Translations under genes and position numbers: made by a program
The notes under the pieces: generated by a model
The model's database searches: none
What the model was told of the DNA's origin: nothing
Seen by the model: the letters and a program-made list of their open reading frames with translations, nothing else
Source of the DNA: Paramecium sonneborni
Lineage: Eukaryota > Ciliophora > Oligohymenophorea > Peniculida > Parameciidae
Direction of reading: 5' to 3'
NCBI GenBank assembly: GCA_905182985.1
Contig: CAJJDN010000033.1
Span: forward strand, 490,233-554,232
DNA: 64,000 nucleotides
Part shown: piece by piece, positions 31,707 through 45,130 of the stretch
Position numbering within the stretch: position 1 is the first letter of the stretch
Layout: each line of letters opens with the position of its first letter

Positions 31707-34700
31707 TCATAATTAGAACATAATCAATAATGGAAATACAAACAGAATCTATGCAAAAGTGTTTGTTGTTGTACTATTTGTACTGTTTGTAATATTGTTT
31801 GATGGTATGACAACATTATTACATTTTTCACATAGATTTGTGGCACTATTCCAAGTATATGTTTTGAGAGTAGAATCAAAACAAGTTGAAGCTGCCAATT
31901 TAGAAGAATCACCCACAGCACAACCAGATGGTGTTGTTACACAAATAGTAATGGATTTTTCATCAAAGCTATAAATAGGTTTACAAACTGATCCATTTGC
32001 AACAGTTGCACATGTATGATTAATACAAGTAGTTGAATTGACTCCATTTTATGATGAAACTAGAAATTGACAAGTATTAAACTTGGATTTACATGCTATT
32101 ATATCTAAATTAGCCTATTCACATGAGGTCATTAAAGCACAATCTCCACTATTAGGATCGTTTTTAGATGGTGTAAATACACAAACTCCATCTATTCCAC
32201 CTGAATTACAGGCTACTTTAGTTTTATATGATGAACATTAACTTTTATTTATGCAATTTTATCCATTAGATATACATTAAGTATTACGTAATTTACACAT
32301 CTCTGATGTTACATCTTTGAAATCAGAACAGACTTTTAATCTGCAAGATTTCTTACCTTAAACTTAACCTGATGGGAATGTATAAATACACTCTCCATCT
32401 GTACCAAAATAACATCCTTATTCCTTATATGAATTACATAATCCCATTTAAACACATTTAGTTCCATCTGTTGTACATGCAGTAACAGCTTAAAAAGCAT
32501 TACATTTTGAGTGACTTGTGATTTCTATTGCTGTAGCTACTGTGGCATCATTACATTATCTTTATCTACATGCTTAATTGTCCCAAAAACAAGTTCCATC
32601 TGTTCCACCAGAAATACAACTTATTTCTGTAAGATAACCTTGACATGTTGTTTTCTCTATACAACTAATTCCATCCGAGATACACAATATTGAAAATTGT
32701 TAGCAAAGTTCTTTTGTTGTTCCAGTACCATCACTACATTTAGTGAATTAAGTACAATAGGCAGCTTTATTTAAAGTAGCAGCAACCCAACCACACTATC
32801 CATTAGTACCAGTTTAACAACTAGTTGGATTTGTATATTTATTACATGGTGCTATTGCAATACAATTATTTCCATTGCTTGTACAATTTTTAGAATATTG
32901 ATTACATTATTTATAAGAGATTCCATTTATATCTGTGCATTTAGTATATGTTATACATTAAGATTAAAACCATAAACAAGTATTACCCTTAAAATCAAGA
33001 GTACATTTTTCTTTAATTAATATTTCTTCACATTTGTATTAAACATTAACACATCCTTTACCATTGGTCACACACTTGCTTAGAAATTCTTGACATTTGG
33101 TATCGGTAGTTAGTTATTTACTAGCATCAGAACAATCTAATTATCTGCAGTAGGTTTGATTCCAAACACAACTACCACCTTGATCAGTAGTTTTAGCAAC
33201 AGAACATATAGCAGCTGTGGCATATGATGAACATGAGCCAATAGAGATGCATCCTTTACCTTTGGTTGTACAAGTTTTGTATAATTGATAACAATCTTAA
33301 TGAGTTGCTAGATTTTCTGAGGCATCTTCACATTTCCAATTTCTACAAAGTCCTATATTGGTTAAAGGATTGACTTCCCAGGCACACATACCAATAGCAG
33401 TACTAACAGGAGTATTAACACAAAGTGATTGAGATTTGAGAGCACTACATTCAGTTTAAAAATCTCTGCAATTTCCAACATAAACACAAGTGGATTTACT
33501 TTTGCAAGCTTTTTCAGTTTAGACATCTTCACATTATAAAACATCAACACAACCAAAACCATTAGTAACACATCCTTCTTTAAATGTATTACATAATTCA
33601 TCAGTATCATAATTATTTGGTGCTTCATTGCATTTTACAGGAACACAAGATTAAATAGTAGTTGAACTTATACCTTTACATGGTTTATCAGTTGCTGAAA
33701 ACATTGCACATGATTTAATAGTTCCTTAAAAAGAAGAACAAGGTTAAGGTGATACACAACCTTATCCTTTAGTAATACATCCTTTAAGAAAAGTATCACA
33801 TTCTTAATCATTGATTGCACTTAGATTATGAGTACATACTCTATTAACACAAGCAACTAATGGTGTAGCTGTACTTAAATTCCAACACTATTTAGTTCCA
33901 TTCTCTCCTTTAAACATTTTACATTCACCTTGTGTACCTATATATTAAGTACATTTGGCTGTTGCATCAATACATCCTCTACCTTTTGTAACACAACCTA
34001 CTTAAAACTCTTAACATAATTCATCACTATTTGATGTTGTATCATCTGAACATAATCTATCTCGACATTATTAAGTTGAAGTTGCATTACTGGAATTCCA
34101 ACATTTTTTTGAATTTCCTGTGAATAACGAACAAGTAGATTAATTACCAATATAACTTGTACATGGTTCTGTTTTAGCTATACATCCTTTACCTCTAGTT
34201 ACACATCCATTCATAAATGTATTACATTGAACATCATTTATACCATCCATGTTATCATAACAATTTTTAACTGTGCATGAACCACTTGAATCTGCACCTT
34301 TACATTTTATTGAATTTCCAACAAAAGAAAGACAACTTGATGTTGTTCCAATATATTATGAACAAGTAACTGTGGAATCAACACATCCTTTACCAGAAGT
34401 TCTACATCCACTTAAAAATACATCACATTCTTAATCTGTCATTGCTATTGTATTATGAATACATTATCTAACTATACATGTACCTTAACCATATGCTAAC
34501 CAACATCTACCTCCAGAAGTTGTTCTTACATTTTAACATTATGATGCAGAAATATTTGTATATTAAGAACAAGTATCTTACATAGTAAAACAACTGACAC
34601 CATCAAATGTACAAGTTGATAAATGATTTCCACATGTAGTATAATTAGGATTTATAACATTATTTGAACAATTCCTGCTTTCACAAGCTCCAACTGAAGA

Positions 34701-37700
34701 TGAAGATTTCCAACACTTCTCTCCAGATGAAGTTGTAGTATTTTAACAAGCATCTTAAGTAAAACTTGCATATGATGTACAGCTATCTAAGTTATCAACA
34801 CAAATTTAACCATTGAATCTACAACTAGATAAATGTTATAAACATGTCTAAGCACTAGCATTTTCAATCGAATTACTACATACTCTTGTTGTACATTGTT
34901 ATGATACACTAATTGGAATCCAACAAAATCCACCAGAACTGGTAGTTACTTATTTACATGCTTCTGAAGAGAATCCTGTATAAAGTGAACAATCATTTCT
35001 TTAATCTACACATTAGGTTCCATTAAATCTGCAAGTAGAGATATGTTCAATACACTTAGTATTGCTATATGAAGTTAAAACATTTGAACATAGTCTATTT
35101 TCACAAGTTCCAGCATCAGTTGAAGTTTTCCAACATTATGTGGTTCCATCGGTTAATGTAGTTTCTCTGCAAGCATTTTAAGTGAAGGATGTATATAAAT
35201 TACATGCAGTTTATGAATCCGTACATGATGTACCATTATATCTACAAGAAGATTTATGTGCAGCACAATTAATTAAATTCGGGGATGCAACGGTATTACT
35301 ACATGCTCTAACTTGACAAGTAACAGAATTGACATCTTCTTACCAACATTTTTCTTATGCAGAAGTAATAACTGACTTACAAGCAGAGATAGAAAAAGGA
35401 GTATATGAAGTACAAGCATCTTATACATTAACACAAGCAGTACCATTATATCTACATGATACTAGATATAGATAACAAAATTCATCTGAAAACGAATAAG
35501 GTTGTATCAAATCATTTGTAAGTGCAGAACATGTTCTAGCTTAACAACTATCATTTGTAGTTGATTTATTCCAACAAATCGTATTAGTAGTAGTCATAGC
35601 ACTTCTACATGCCAATGACGTAAAATTAGTATAAAGATCACAAGTTGCTTATTTTTCAACACAACTAGCTCCACTAAATACACAACCGATCAGAAATTAA
35701 TCACATTCATTTTAATTATTTGCTGGTCCTTTTTAAGCACAAGTTCTAACTAAACAAGTTCCAGTTCCACTACCTAAAAAACATAATCCACCAGATAATG
35801 TAGTAATCTTTTGACATATAGTATAACTCAAATTTAAATAGGATGTACAAGATACTTCTGCATCTATACAAATTGATCCATTAAATCTACATGTTGATAA
35901 ATAACTACTGCAATTATCTTAATTAGTTGGATTAATAACATCAGAACATCTTCTATTCATACAATTATTTTTACGAACACATGGTTATTCATTTCCTTTA
36001 AATATTTAACATTAATCTTCATTTCCTTAATAGGCTGTGCATAATTCAGTTTTCTCAATACAACCAATACCTTTAGTAACACAACCTGCTAAAAATTGAT
36101 TACAAGCTTAATCATTAGTAGAAGTGCTATCTTAAGAACATTATTTATCAACACAAAAAGAACCACCTATCCACCAACACCTTTTATTATTTCCCTTGAA
36201 TTCTTAACAATCTGTAGTACTATTGCCTGGATAAGATGTACATGGTTCACTTTAACTGATACATCCTATTCCTTTACTTACACAATTACTAAGAAATTAA
36301 TTACATTGAATATTATCTGTAGCTGTCGTGTTATCACTACATTATAGATTTCTACAACTTGATGTTACTCCATTATCTTAATAACATTTTATTGTCCCAT
36401 TTACTCCATTGTAAGTTCTACAATTTTCCTGGTTTCCAAAATATTTATTACATTCAGTAGAACTATCAATGCATCCATTAAGACCTTAAAATTTACATCC
36501 ATTCATATGATCATCACACTCAATCTGACTTGTAGCTGTAGTATTGCTTACACATGTTACATCACTGCATGCAGCATTACTAATACTTGTACTTGTACAT
36601 TTTATTCCATTTCCTCTAAAATTTATACAAGTATCTTTTGTCCCAGTATATTAATTACATGCAGCCAATATTGATATGCAACCTTTAGAATTTGTTACAC
36701 AATTCACTAAAAAATTATTGCATTCCTCATCTTTTGTATATATGATTGGTGCATCACTACAATATCTCTATCTACATACACCATTTGCCCATTAGCAAAT
36801 AACTCCATCTGCATTATTATTATTACATAAACTTATTGTATTATAATATTAACAACTCGTTTTTGTAACACAAATTTAATTCCATAAACAATTGTTTGTA
36901 CCTATACAACTTATTTCTGCTACTGTTGATGTGCATACTGTTTTCTCTACACAACCTTTACCATTTGTTAAACATCCTGACTAAAACCCAGAACATTATT
37001 CATGACTTGTGTATGTTTCTGGAGCATTCGAACAAACTTAAGCTTTACAAGCTGCTACTGTATCTCCAACACCCTAACAATTTCCTTCTGTTCCTATAAA
37101 TTTTTGACAGCTAGTTGCTGTTCCACTGTAAGAAGAACAAGATTATCGATTACTAATACATCCAACACCAGTAGTTACACATCCATATTAATAATCTTTA
37201 CAATCAGCATCTGTCTTTAATGTATCAGGTGCATCAGTACAAACTCTTACTTTACAGCCATTTGTACCAAGCGTACACTTTCCATCACTTCCAATATAAT
37301 TATTACATTCATCAGCTGTTCCAATATATGTATTACATAATTTCAATTAAGTGACACATCCTCTACCATTTGTAATACAAGTGACTAGATATTACTGGCA
37401 CAATTCATCAGTATTATTACTTTTATTAGCATTCTCACATTTTCTTTCTTGACATTAATTAGATACACCACTGTCGCATTTCCCTTCTGATCCGATCATT
37501 TATTAACAGATACTGGCTTCACCAGTATAGGTACTACAACTACCCAATGGACTTTTTGAACATCCTCTTCCTGTAGTAATACATCCTAATTAAAATTTAA
37601 CACATTATTCATTAGTGGTTAAATCTGTTGAAGCAGCTGTACATAGAATTGGACTACAACCACTATTAGTTTTTTCACAATTACCATCACTACCTATCAT

Positions 37701-38291
37701 ACCTGCACAATTATCACCATATGTTGAACATTCTTCTCTTTTTTCTACACATCCTTTACCATTAGTTACACATCCTGGATAAAATTAATTACATTCCTTA
37801 TCACTACTTAGTATTGTACTAGCTTCTATGCATTTTTAATCTCGACATTTATCTTCTTCCCATTTACATCTACGACCTTATGCATTAATATTTGAATTGC
37901 AAAGCACCAATTCATTATAATCAATACAATTTAAAGGGTCTATGCATTAAGTTCCATCAGATGTGCATTATTAAGATATCTATTAACAGACATCATTTGA
38001 ACTTCCATTATATGCAGAACATCCACTAAATTGCTCACAAACACCTAAATTCCATGCACACCCTTTTTATGATAAACAACTTGTCAAATCCAAAGACTCA
38101 CAATAAACACTAACAGTTTCATTGGTCTATTCTTCTTTATCTTTTACACATTTTTCATCTTTCCACAAACAACTCCCTAAACTACAGTCCGATTTAGACT
38201 TTATTTATTCACAATTACATTATTCATTTATTGATAAGGTATCAGCTAAATTTGAACTAATCAACAAAAATAACAAACTCAATCTTATCAT
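31707..38291 (-). CDS. Giant cysteine-periodic, GPI-type surface antigen (immobilization-antigen-like), 2194 aa
   Basis: One uninterrupted frame of 2195 codons from ATG 38289-38291 to TGA 31707-31709. It starts with a signal peptide (MIRLSLLFLLISSNLADT) and ends with a Ser/Thr/Asn-rich stretch and a hydrophobic tail (FAQILFVFPLLIMFQL), as in GPI-anchored proteins. In between are dozens of Cys-rich units of roughly 60-75 residues with CxW, GCVTNGKGC and CxxF/Y patterns. Cys-periodic, intronless, very large genes are typical of Paramecium surface antigens. Such antigens coat the cell and cilia and are expressed in a mutually exclusive way. Whether this one is expressed cannot be told from sequence. 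No in-frame TGA was seen, so it looks intact. Confidence 0.85.
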
Positions 38292-38667
38292 TTTTTAGTT
38301 ATATATATATATAATATATATTTTATTTTAAATTTTATTTTATTTTTAAGTATCCAATATAATATCTTTACCTTTTTCATTTCTAAATTCAATCAGCATT
38401 TCCTTATAATTCTATACTTCTACTTTAATTTATGTTGTTTAATTTCAAATTCATCTTCTATCACCTTTTAACTTTCTTATTCTAACTATATTCATAATCT
38501 AATTTAAGTTAAATTTACTACTATTATTTATTATTATTTTTTTATAATTCTTTTATTCTACTGAATACCCCTTCTTTACATAGAGAAAAAAACTTTTTAA
38601 CCGATTATTAATGTAATTTAATTAAAGTGATTTCATAAATATATATATATATATATATATAAATAAT
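38292..38667. repeat. AT-rich spacer with an (AT)n microsatellite
   Basis: Contains a short TA-type repeat near 38300-38325 and a pure (AT) run of about 11 units at about 38639-38661, just before the small plus-strand gene. As the upstream region of the surface antigen it should hold its promoter. No specific element is recognised. Confidence 0.6.
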
Positions 38668-38850
38668 ATGAACAAAATAATTGAAAAAAAAGAAAACAAG
38701 GCTCTTGACTTATTTGTAGTCTTAAAAAACCTAGAATATTTAAAAGATCATTTAGTAATTTCAGAAAAGAAAATAAACAGAAAAAAAATTAAGATTGATG
38801 AAGACTTAGAAAAAACGATACTTATTTGTAATTCAGACTAAGAAGATTGA
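38668..38850 (+). CDS. Small charged protein, 60 aa
   Basis: ATG 38668-38670 to TGA 38848-38850, no intron. The sequence is Lys/Glu-rich (MNKIIEKKENKALDLFVVL, EKKINRKKIKIDEDLEKT) and probably one or two amphipathic helices. No family is recognised. It lies between two long spacers, so it could be a real small gene or a chance ORF. Confidence 0.4.
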
Positions 38851-39531
38851 ACTCAGAGTTCAACTCTTCTCTCTCTCATGATTATAAACTCATTTTTTAA
38901 CTTTTAAGAAAAATTATTTATTTTTTTTATTCTTCAACATCGATTAAAATGATAAATGTTATCAATTTAAAATAATTATTTGCTGGCATTTGCATCCTTT
39001 TTACTTAATAAATATTTTATTTTGAACTTATTAAGTTTAAATCATATATCAAATAAGATCAATCCTTTAAAACTTATTTTCATAAACACAATAATTTTTT
39101 TATGATGATAATGTATATTAGATCTATTTTTAAAACCTTATGCTATAATATATTAAATAAACATTCTTTGAAGAAGTTTAAAAAAACAAACATAGCTTTT
39201 AAATTTCTAAACATAAATCTTTAAATTTTTAATAATAAATATCATTAATTTTAAATAATTATCAATATAGATTAGAAATTGATAACGGGTAATTATTAAT
39301 TCATTTTTAAAGACTTTAATACTCTCAAATTAAACAGACCTCAAATTAGAAAGGTTTTTTAGGCATTCTCGTATATATAAATTTAAAAGTTTTAAAATAA
39401 TAGAATTATACATAAAAATAAGTCAATATTCCATCAAACATAAACATATTCATAAAATGAATGAACATTTTGAGATTAAAATACCTAATTAACATTTTTA
39501 GTATATATATATATTTTATTTAATTATAATA
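38851..39531. other. Intergenic, nothing recognised
   Basis: AT-rich, no domain-like frame on either strand. It includes the upstream region of the 7TM receptor gene. Confidence 0.55.
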
Positions 39532-40651
39532 ATGGAAAGTTGCGAAGAATAATCTATTGTTTAAGTTTATGAACAACATTGTGCAGAAAATTTAAATAAC
39601 ATAGACAAATAAGTCACTTTTGTACTAAGGCTTATAATATTGTTAATTGCTATATTCTCGAGTTCTATTGTTCTCATAACTATCAAAAATAGTAAAAAAA
39701 GTAAATTTTGGCCCTTTAAATTAATTTTTTGCTAAGTAGTTTCTGAAATAATAGATCTCCTATTAGCTTTAATATTTACTATCAATAGTTCGTGCTGGCC
39801 AAATGTTTGCAAAATTATTGGATATATAATGCATTCAAATTGGTTGGCATCTTTGAATTTAATGTTTTTACAGTGCTTCCTCTTTTTCTGTTTGATTCAA
39901 GTAAATAATTTTCTTATTATTAGTTAGAATGTCTATTCAATTTTATTATGACTTACCTAAAGTTTTTTATTTTTATTTTCTATACTTTTCCATATGCATT
40001 TTTATTTTATGTATATATGGATGATGGATTTGGTCCTTCAGGATGGTATTTAAAAGATGGAGAATTCAATTTTATATTTTGTGGATGTATAAAAAATTTT
40101 CGATTTAGTTATTAATCATTTAATAAAGGAATTTTGGGTAGTCCCTGTTTCAATACTTTTTGGAATATCAATTATAATTTCTATATTTGTAAAAATATTT
40201 TTAATTTACATAGAATGCATGTTTTTGGGTTCATCTTTAATATAAAAAAGAACTTAGATATCCTGCCTTAAGAATAAGATCAATGGTTATTTTCCCCTTA
40301 CTATACTTTTTTGCATGGATAATAAATTTTTTAATGAGGTAAAATTTATGATATTTAAATAGAATTAATGAAACAGATTCTTTAGAAAAAAAATATTGCC
40401 CTGTTTAAGAAAAGAATATATTTTACTACATTTTTTATTCAACATTAAATTTAGGATTTGAATTACATTTAACAGTTGGAGCATTTCTATTTTATTGCAT
40501 CTTTAAGTAAAATATTGATTAATTTAATAGAGGATTATTTGGAATAAATTCTTTCTGGGATGAAATTTGCTTCAGAAGAAAGAAAAACATAATATAAAAT
40601 AATAATAAACTTTACTTAGAAGAATCAGATTCAGCTATTTAATTAGAGTGA
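39532..40651 (+). CDS. Seven-transmembrane receptor, cAMP-receptor-like, 341 aa
   Basis: Exons are 39532-39900, 39924-40086, 40109-40188, 40214-40338 and 40363-40651. Introns are 23, 22, 25 and 24 nt, giving 342 codons. Hydrophobic helices include LRLIILLIAIFSSSIVLI, SEIIDLLLALIFTI, LMFLQCFLFFCLIQ, FFIFIFYTFPYAFLFYV, FWVVPVSILFGISIII, VIFPLLYFFAWIINFLM and a last one ending FLFYCIFK. The loop after helix 4 (DDGFGPSGWYLKDG) and the W..N helix 6 recall class E/cAMP-type receptors. Ligand and G-protein partner are unknown. The receptor half of the GPCR-PIPK at 17029 has the same general layout. Confidence 0.75.
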
Positions 40652-40915
40652 TAATTGGGTTTTATTTTTACTTAATTAACATATTATAATTGTTTAAGAT
40701 ATTACTTTAATATGAGTGAAGGCAATTTAATTTTTAGAATTAAATATAGTTTTTTTTTACAAATAGAGTTCTATGAAACTTTAATAATTTTATTTTAAAT
40801 AGAGATAATTTGTAGATTTTGTTACTTGATTAAATATTTTTGCTTGAAATCAGAGGTATTTAAATAAAAATTTACCATTATATTCTGATTATAATAATTA
40901 TCATTTTTAAATATT

Positions 40916-41588
40916 ATGGCCACTTCTATTGTAAATAAGAAGGATAATTTTGATTGGCTAATAAAAATTCTAATGATAGGAGATTCTGGTGTAGGAAAAA
41001 CAAATGTGCTATTACGATTTTGTGAAAATAATTTCTAATAAACATACTTATCAACAATTGGTATAGATTTCAAAATAAAATCAATTGATGTTGATGGAAA
41101 GAAGATAAAGATGTAAATATGGGATACTGCAGGATAAGAGAGATTTAAAACAATTACTTAGACATATTATAAAGGAGCTATGGGAATAATTCTTGTTTAT
41201 GCCGTAGACGATAAAGAGACATTTAATAACATTACTAATTGGATGAATCAAATAAAGTAACACGCAAGTGAAAATGTTTGTAAATTGCTTATAGGTTTCT
41301 ATTTATATTTATTAGTATAAATTAGGAAATAAAGTTGATGTTCTAAATAGATAGGTATCAAAAGATGAAGGAGAAGCTTTAGCCAGATAGTTTGGAGTTC
41401 CTTTTTTTGAAACATCTGCAAAAGAAGGTATAAATGTGGCAGATGCCTTTTTCGCAATGGCCAAGGCAGTCAAAGCAAATCTTTAAAATGAAAAAACACC
41501 TAATCCTAGTATACCTTAAAATGGAACTTCAAAATTAACTCAAAATAATCCTGATTTAGATGAAAAAAAAAAAAATGGATGTTGCTGA
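40916..41588 (+). CDS. Rab-family small GTPase, 213 aa
   Basis: Exons are 40916-41294 and 41326-41588 with a 31-nt intron that splits the NKVD codon run; 214 codons. G1 is GDSGVGKT at residues 22-29, switch I has [11 protein letters not shown]3 is WDTAGQERF, G4 NKVD and G5 ETSAK. The C-terminus GCC (…NGCC) is a geranylgeranylation site. The effector region TIGIDFKI with [18 protein letters not shown] is closest to the Rab1/Rab8/Rab10 group, so a role in ER-Golgi or post-Golgi transport is likely. The active-site Gln in DTAGQ is encoded by TAA, a good check on the genetic code. Confidence 0.93.
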
Positions 41589-41791
41589 ATTTAATAAAAA
41601 ATAAACATAATAAATAGTTTTATCTTTTAACAATATCTATAATTTTCTTATTTAACATCCTTTTAATAATTTTAATATTATCAACTTAACAATTACGAAA
41701 TGACAATTTAATATATTATTTTTAGAAACTAAATTTAGATCTAAATGCTATAAATATCATTAATAATTCTTTTTAAGTAAAACCTTTTATA

Positions 41792-42277
41792 ATGAAACCA
41801 AATTTATAAATAGAATACCAATCTCATACTACTTCATCCCTTTATCAAGCGTTATCCAGAATTTTGAGAGAAGAGAGAGAAAATGAATATGAATATGAAG
41901 ATGATCATGATGATGACGAAGATGAAGATTCCCCTACTCATAAGGCAATAATCATAATTATAGCTTTGTGTATTGGATTATTAATTATTGGAATACTTAC
42001 ATATATTGTAAGATGCCTTTGTTTGAGAGCCAAATAAAGAAGAATTGCTTAGGTAAGGCAATAGTCAGAAGCTGCTTATTAATAATAAAATATTCAAATA
42101 GAGTCTTTATGTATATAAACTTAAGAACTGGCTCAATGTCCTATTTGTTTAATGCCTATTCCAAGTTGTTTCTTGATAATAACTCCTTGTCATCATTCTT
42201 TCCATAAAGCTTGTCTCAATTTATGGCTCCAAGTTGAAAAAATATGTCCTTCATGCAGAACTTCTCTAAATTTATGA
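41792..42277 (+). CDS. Single-pass membrane RING-H2 E3 ligase, 161 aa
   Basis: A single exon of 162 codons. It has a polar N-terminus with a strongly acidic patch (YEYEDDHDDDEDEDS, about 36-50) and one membrane helix (AIIIIIALCIGLLIIGILTYIV). A basic stretch follows, then a C-terminal RING-H2: CPICLMPIPSCFLIITPCHH, then HKAC and CPSCRTSL. It resembles ATL/RNF-type transmembrane E3s. No signal peptide is seen. The substrate is unknown. Confidence 0.8.
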
Positions 42278-42848
42278 ATATTTTATTTGCTTTTTATCCA
42301 AACTAACAAGATTGCTCATAAATTAAGGAACTAATAAAAATATCTTCAGTTTTGCTAAAGTCTGTTAGTATATTTTTATACAATTTAATTAATAAGAAAA
42401 TATGCTTCTTTTTTTATTTATTCATCCTGTTGAATGATTAAATTTGTTAATGATGAAAATTTCTAGTACATTTTTTATCTTTTAAAAATTAGATTAGATT
42501 AAATTCATTTAATTATATTTTAATTATTAAATATCTATATATTTGTTTATCTTAACCCTCGATAAGTAATTGAGGCTCAAAGACATATTTAATAAATCCT
42601 ATGGTATTTATTACCAAATACTTCTATTAATATATTTTAAGTCCAAACCTCTTTTTTAATAAAATCATTATATATTTAGCTTCTTAAAGGAAACAAGATA
42701 GTAAAAAACCATTTGAATTAAAGTGAAAAATTAATATTTGTTTATGTTATGAAATGAAAGAAAATATTCGAAAAATCGAATAGGTAAATAGAGAAATACA
42801 ACATATGTGAAATTGAATGATGAATTTTAATTTATATATATATATAAA
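42278..42848. other. Intergenic, nothing recognised
   Basis: AT-rich spacer, no domain-like frame. It is followed directly by the coiled-coil gene. Confidence 0.6.
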
Positions 42849-44451
42849 ATGAATAATTCCCAAAAAAGTAAGTCTGTTCGTTCTGGTTCAGCTAGAGTAC
42901 GATCTGCAATAGAAAGAGCTGGATTACTTTAATAAAGAGAATAATTACGAGAAATGTTAATCAGCAAATTTAGTAAAGATTATGCTTAGGGAAATAAAAA
43001 CAAAGAAGTTCTAATATAATAAATAGTTAATGAATACTTTACAAATGAGCAAGTAATTGTTAATTACTAAATTAGGTTACAGAAAACTCATTAAAACAAT
43101 TGAAAGCAAGAGTAATAGAGGCTGTTTAAAAATAAAAAGGACAAACTCAAACATAGCATGTAACCCAGAATAATAATAATTCTCAAATAGACAATAAAAG
43201 TGAATAGAGATCATAAATTGCCAGACCCCAATCAGTAAGAAATTCAACAAAATCAGAACTTGATCAAGATTAATATTCTGTAACGTCTTCTTAATTTGAA
43301 AAACAACCGAAATCAGTATATGTTGTAGATGAAGAGGATGAATGGGCTGCATTAGTAAAATTTGATACAGAACTTTATTCTAAAGAATAATAGCTTGAGT
43401 AATAGAGATAGGCAGAGTTTAAGAAAAAGATGAAAGCAGAATTAGATAGACAGTTAGAAGAAAAGAAAAGAAGAATGGAGATGGAAAAGAGATAAGAGGA
43501 AGCTTATGTGAAATTAAGAGATTATTAGATGGATGTTTATGATTAAAGGGAAGAACAAAAAAAGAGAGAAGTAGCTAAAAAATAATAAATGGAAAAAGAA
43601 TAAAGAGATCGATAAGTCAGAGATGAAGAGAAAAGAAAGTTTATAGAGAAAAAGAAATAATAGGAATTAGATGCAATATTAGTATAGAGGATATAAGAAG
43701 AATTGAAATAGGAATAAAAAGAAGTCTTATTAAAAAAGGATATGGAGAAGAGAAAGTTCATAGAAATGATGGATGAGAATGAAAAAAATAGATAAAAATA
43801 AGTCTAAGATGAAGTATCAGATAAATAATTAGAAATTGATATGCAAAGGAAATATATATAGTTATAATAAAAGTTGGAAGAGGAAAGAGAATTGGAGAAA
43901 AAGGAAAGAGAAGATAAGATAAAGAAGATAATGAGTGATTTTTCATAGACAGTAGTAAAGAATCAAAAAGATTAAATAAAGTATGAATAGGAATTAAATA
44001 TAGGGCGGAAGATGATAAGATGATGAAAGCAATATTGATGTAAAATGAACTTGAGTAGTAAGATGAGGAAATGAAAAAAAGACAAATTAAATCATAGTAA
44101 TAAGAGATGAGAAAATACTTGATAAAGTAAATGGAAGATAAAAAGTATGGATATTATGATGATTTTAGATAGAGACTAAAGGAGGAAGAAGAACTAAATA
44201 AGAAATAAGCTTAAGTTTGGCAATAAGATTTATAGACATTTTAATAGCATGAGAAATCAAAATATGACTATATAAAAGATGTTAATGTGAAGCATTAAGA
44301 GATTTTAAAGTAGCAAATGGATGAGAAGAAATCACAATAGAGACCAAGGAATAAGATGAATAATGAAGAATTGATGCATAATAAGCCTTTGTTAAAAGAA
44401 TTGGCAGATAAATAAGATAATATAAAGGTGAGGAAAATAAATATAGGATGA
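42849..44451 (+). CDS. Long coiled-coil protein, possible axonemal/TPH-type, 518 aa
   Basis: Exons are 42849-43052, 43076-43980 and 44004-44451 (both introns 23 nt), giving 519 codons. Residues 1-175 are mixed, with SVRSGSARVRSAIERAG and a central VVDEEDEWAALVKFDTE. From about 180 to 490 the protein is one almost unbroken Lys/Glu/Arg/Gln coiled coil, as in trichohyalin/plectin-homology proteins of cilia (CFAP45, CFAP53, MNS1, trichoplein). The C-terminal NKMNNEELMHNKPLLKELAD is a compact motif. A ciliary microtubule inner-protein role is plausible but unproven. Splicing a possible 19-nt intron at 44428-44446 would extend the tail to 44536, into the start codon of the next gene. Confidence 0.75.
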
Positions 44452-44532
44452 TGAGAATGATATTGATATAGATTATAAATTAAGTATTTAATTTAAATAT
44501 GATTACAAATCTATAAATTAAATTATCAATAA

Positions 44533-45037
44533 ATGACACATAGTTATGGTTTGAAGAAGGGTACAAGAAGCAAATTTGCAAAGCCTTTTAGAGGTCATGG
44601 AAATATTTCAATTCGCAAGACCCTTTAAACATTTAGAAGAGGTAAGAATTTCAAGCAATAAATTAAAAGGTGATTTTGTTGATATATTGGTTGATGGTGC
44701 TTAACATAAAGGTGTTCCCTTTTAATATTATCATGGTAGAACTGCAAGAGTATTCAATGTAAATCCAAGAGGAATTGGTGTCTCTTTGTAAAGAAGAGTG
44801 AGAGGAAGATATGTAGAGAAACGTTTCCATGTTAGAGCTGATCATTTAAGACCATCAAAATGCAGATAAGAGTTTGTTAAGAGAGTTTAAGAAAATGATA
44901 AGAGAAAGACTGAAGCAAAGAAAAATAAATAAGTTATTTCAACTAAACGATAACCAGTATAACCAAGAGAAGCTGTTGTTGTTATTCCTAAATAAACAAC
45001 TTTCTAACATCCGAAGGCATTTGTAGAAATTATTTGA
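44533..45037 (+). CDS. RPL21: 60S ribosomal protein eL21, 158 aa
   Basis: Exons are 44533-44641 and 44670-45037 with a 28-nt intron, 159 codons. The N-terminus THSYGLKKGTRSKFAKPFR and the core DFVDILVDGAQHKGVPFQYY, HGRTARVFNVN and VEKRFHVRADHLRPSKCR are diagnostic of eL21. It is basic throughout and of normal length. It belongs to the large ribosomal subunit. The start lies 82 bp after the coiled-coil gene, so the promoter must be very short or overlap that gene. Confidence 0.95.
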
Positions 45038-45130
45038 TAAATCATAATAAATCAGTATATTAAAATGAACAAAAATTAATTATTCTATAATTTGGTATTA
45101 TGTAATTAATGTTTACTTGATACATCACAA

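Noticed and set aside
36096..37220. Several plus-strand ORFs rich in Ser, Thr, Cys and Leu
   Set aside because: Shadows of the Cys-rich surface antigen on the opposite strand.
38639..38661. (AT)n run as an origin or telomere-like element
   Set aside because: A simple dinucleotide repeat; no C4A2/C3A3 telomeric repeat occurs there or elsewhere in the window.
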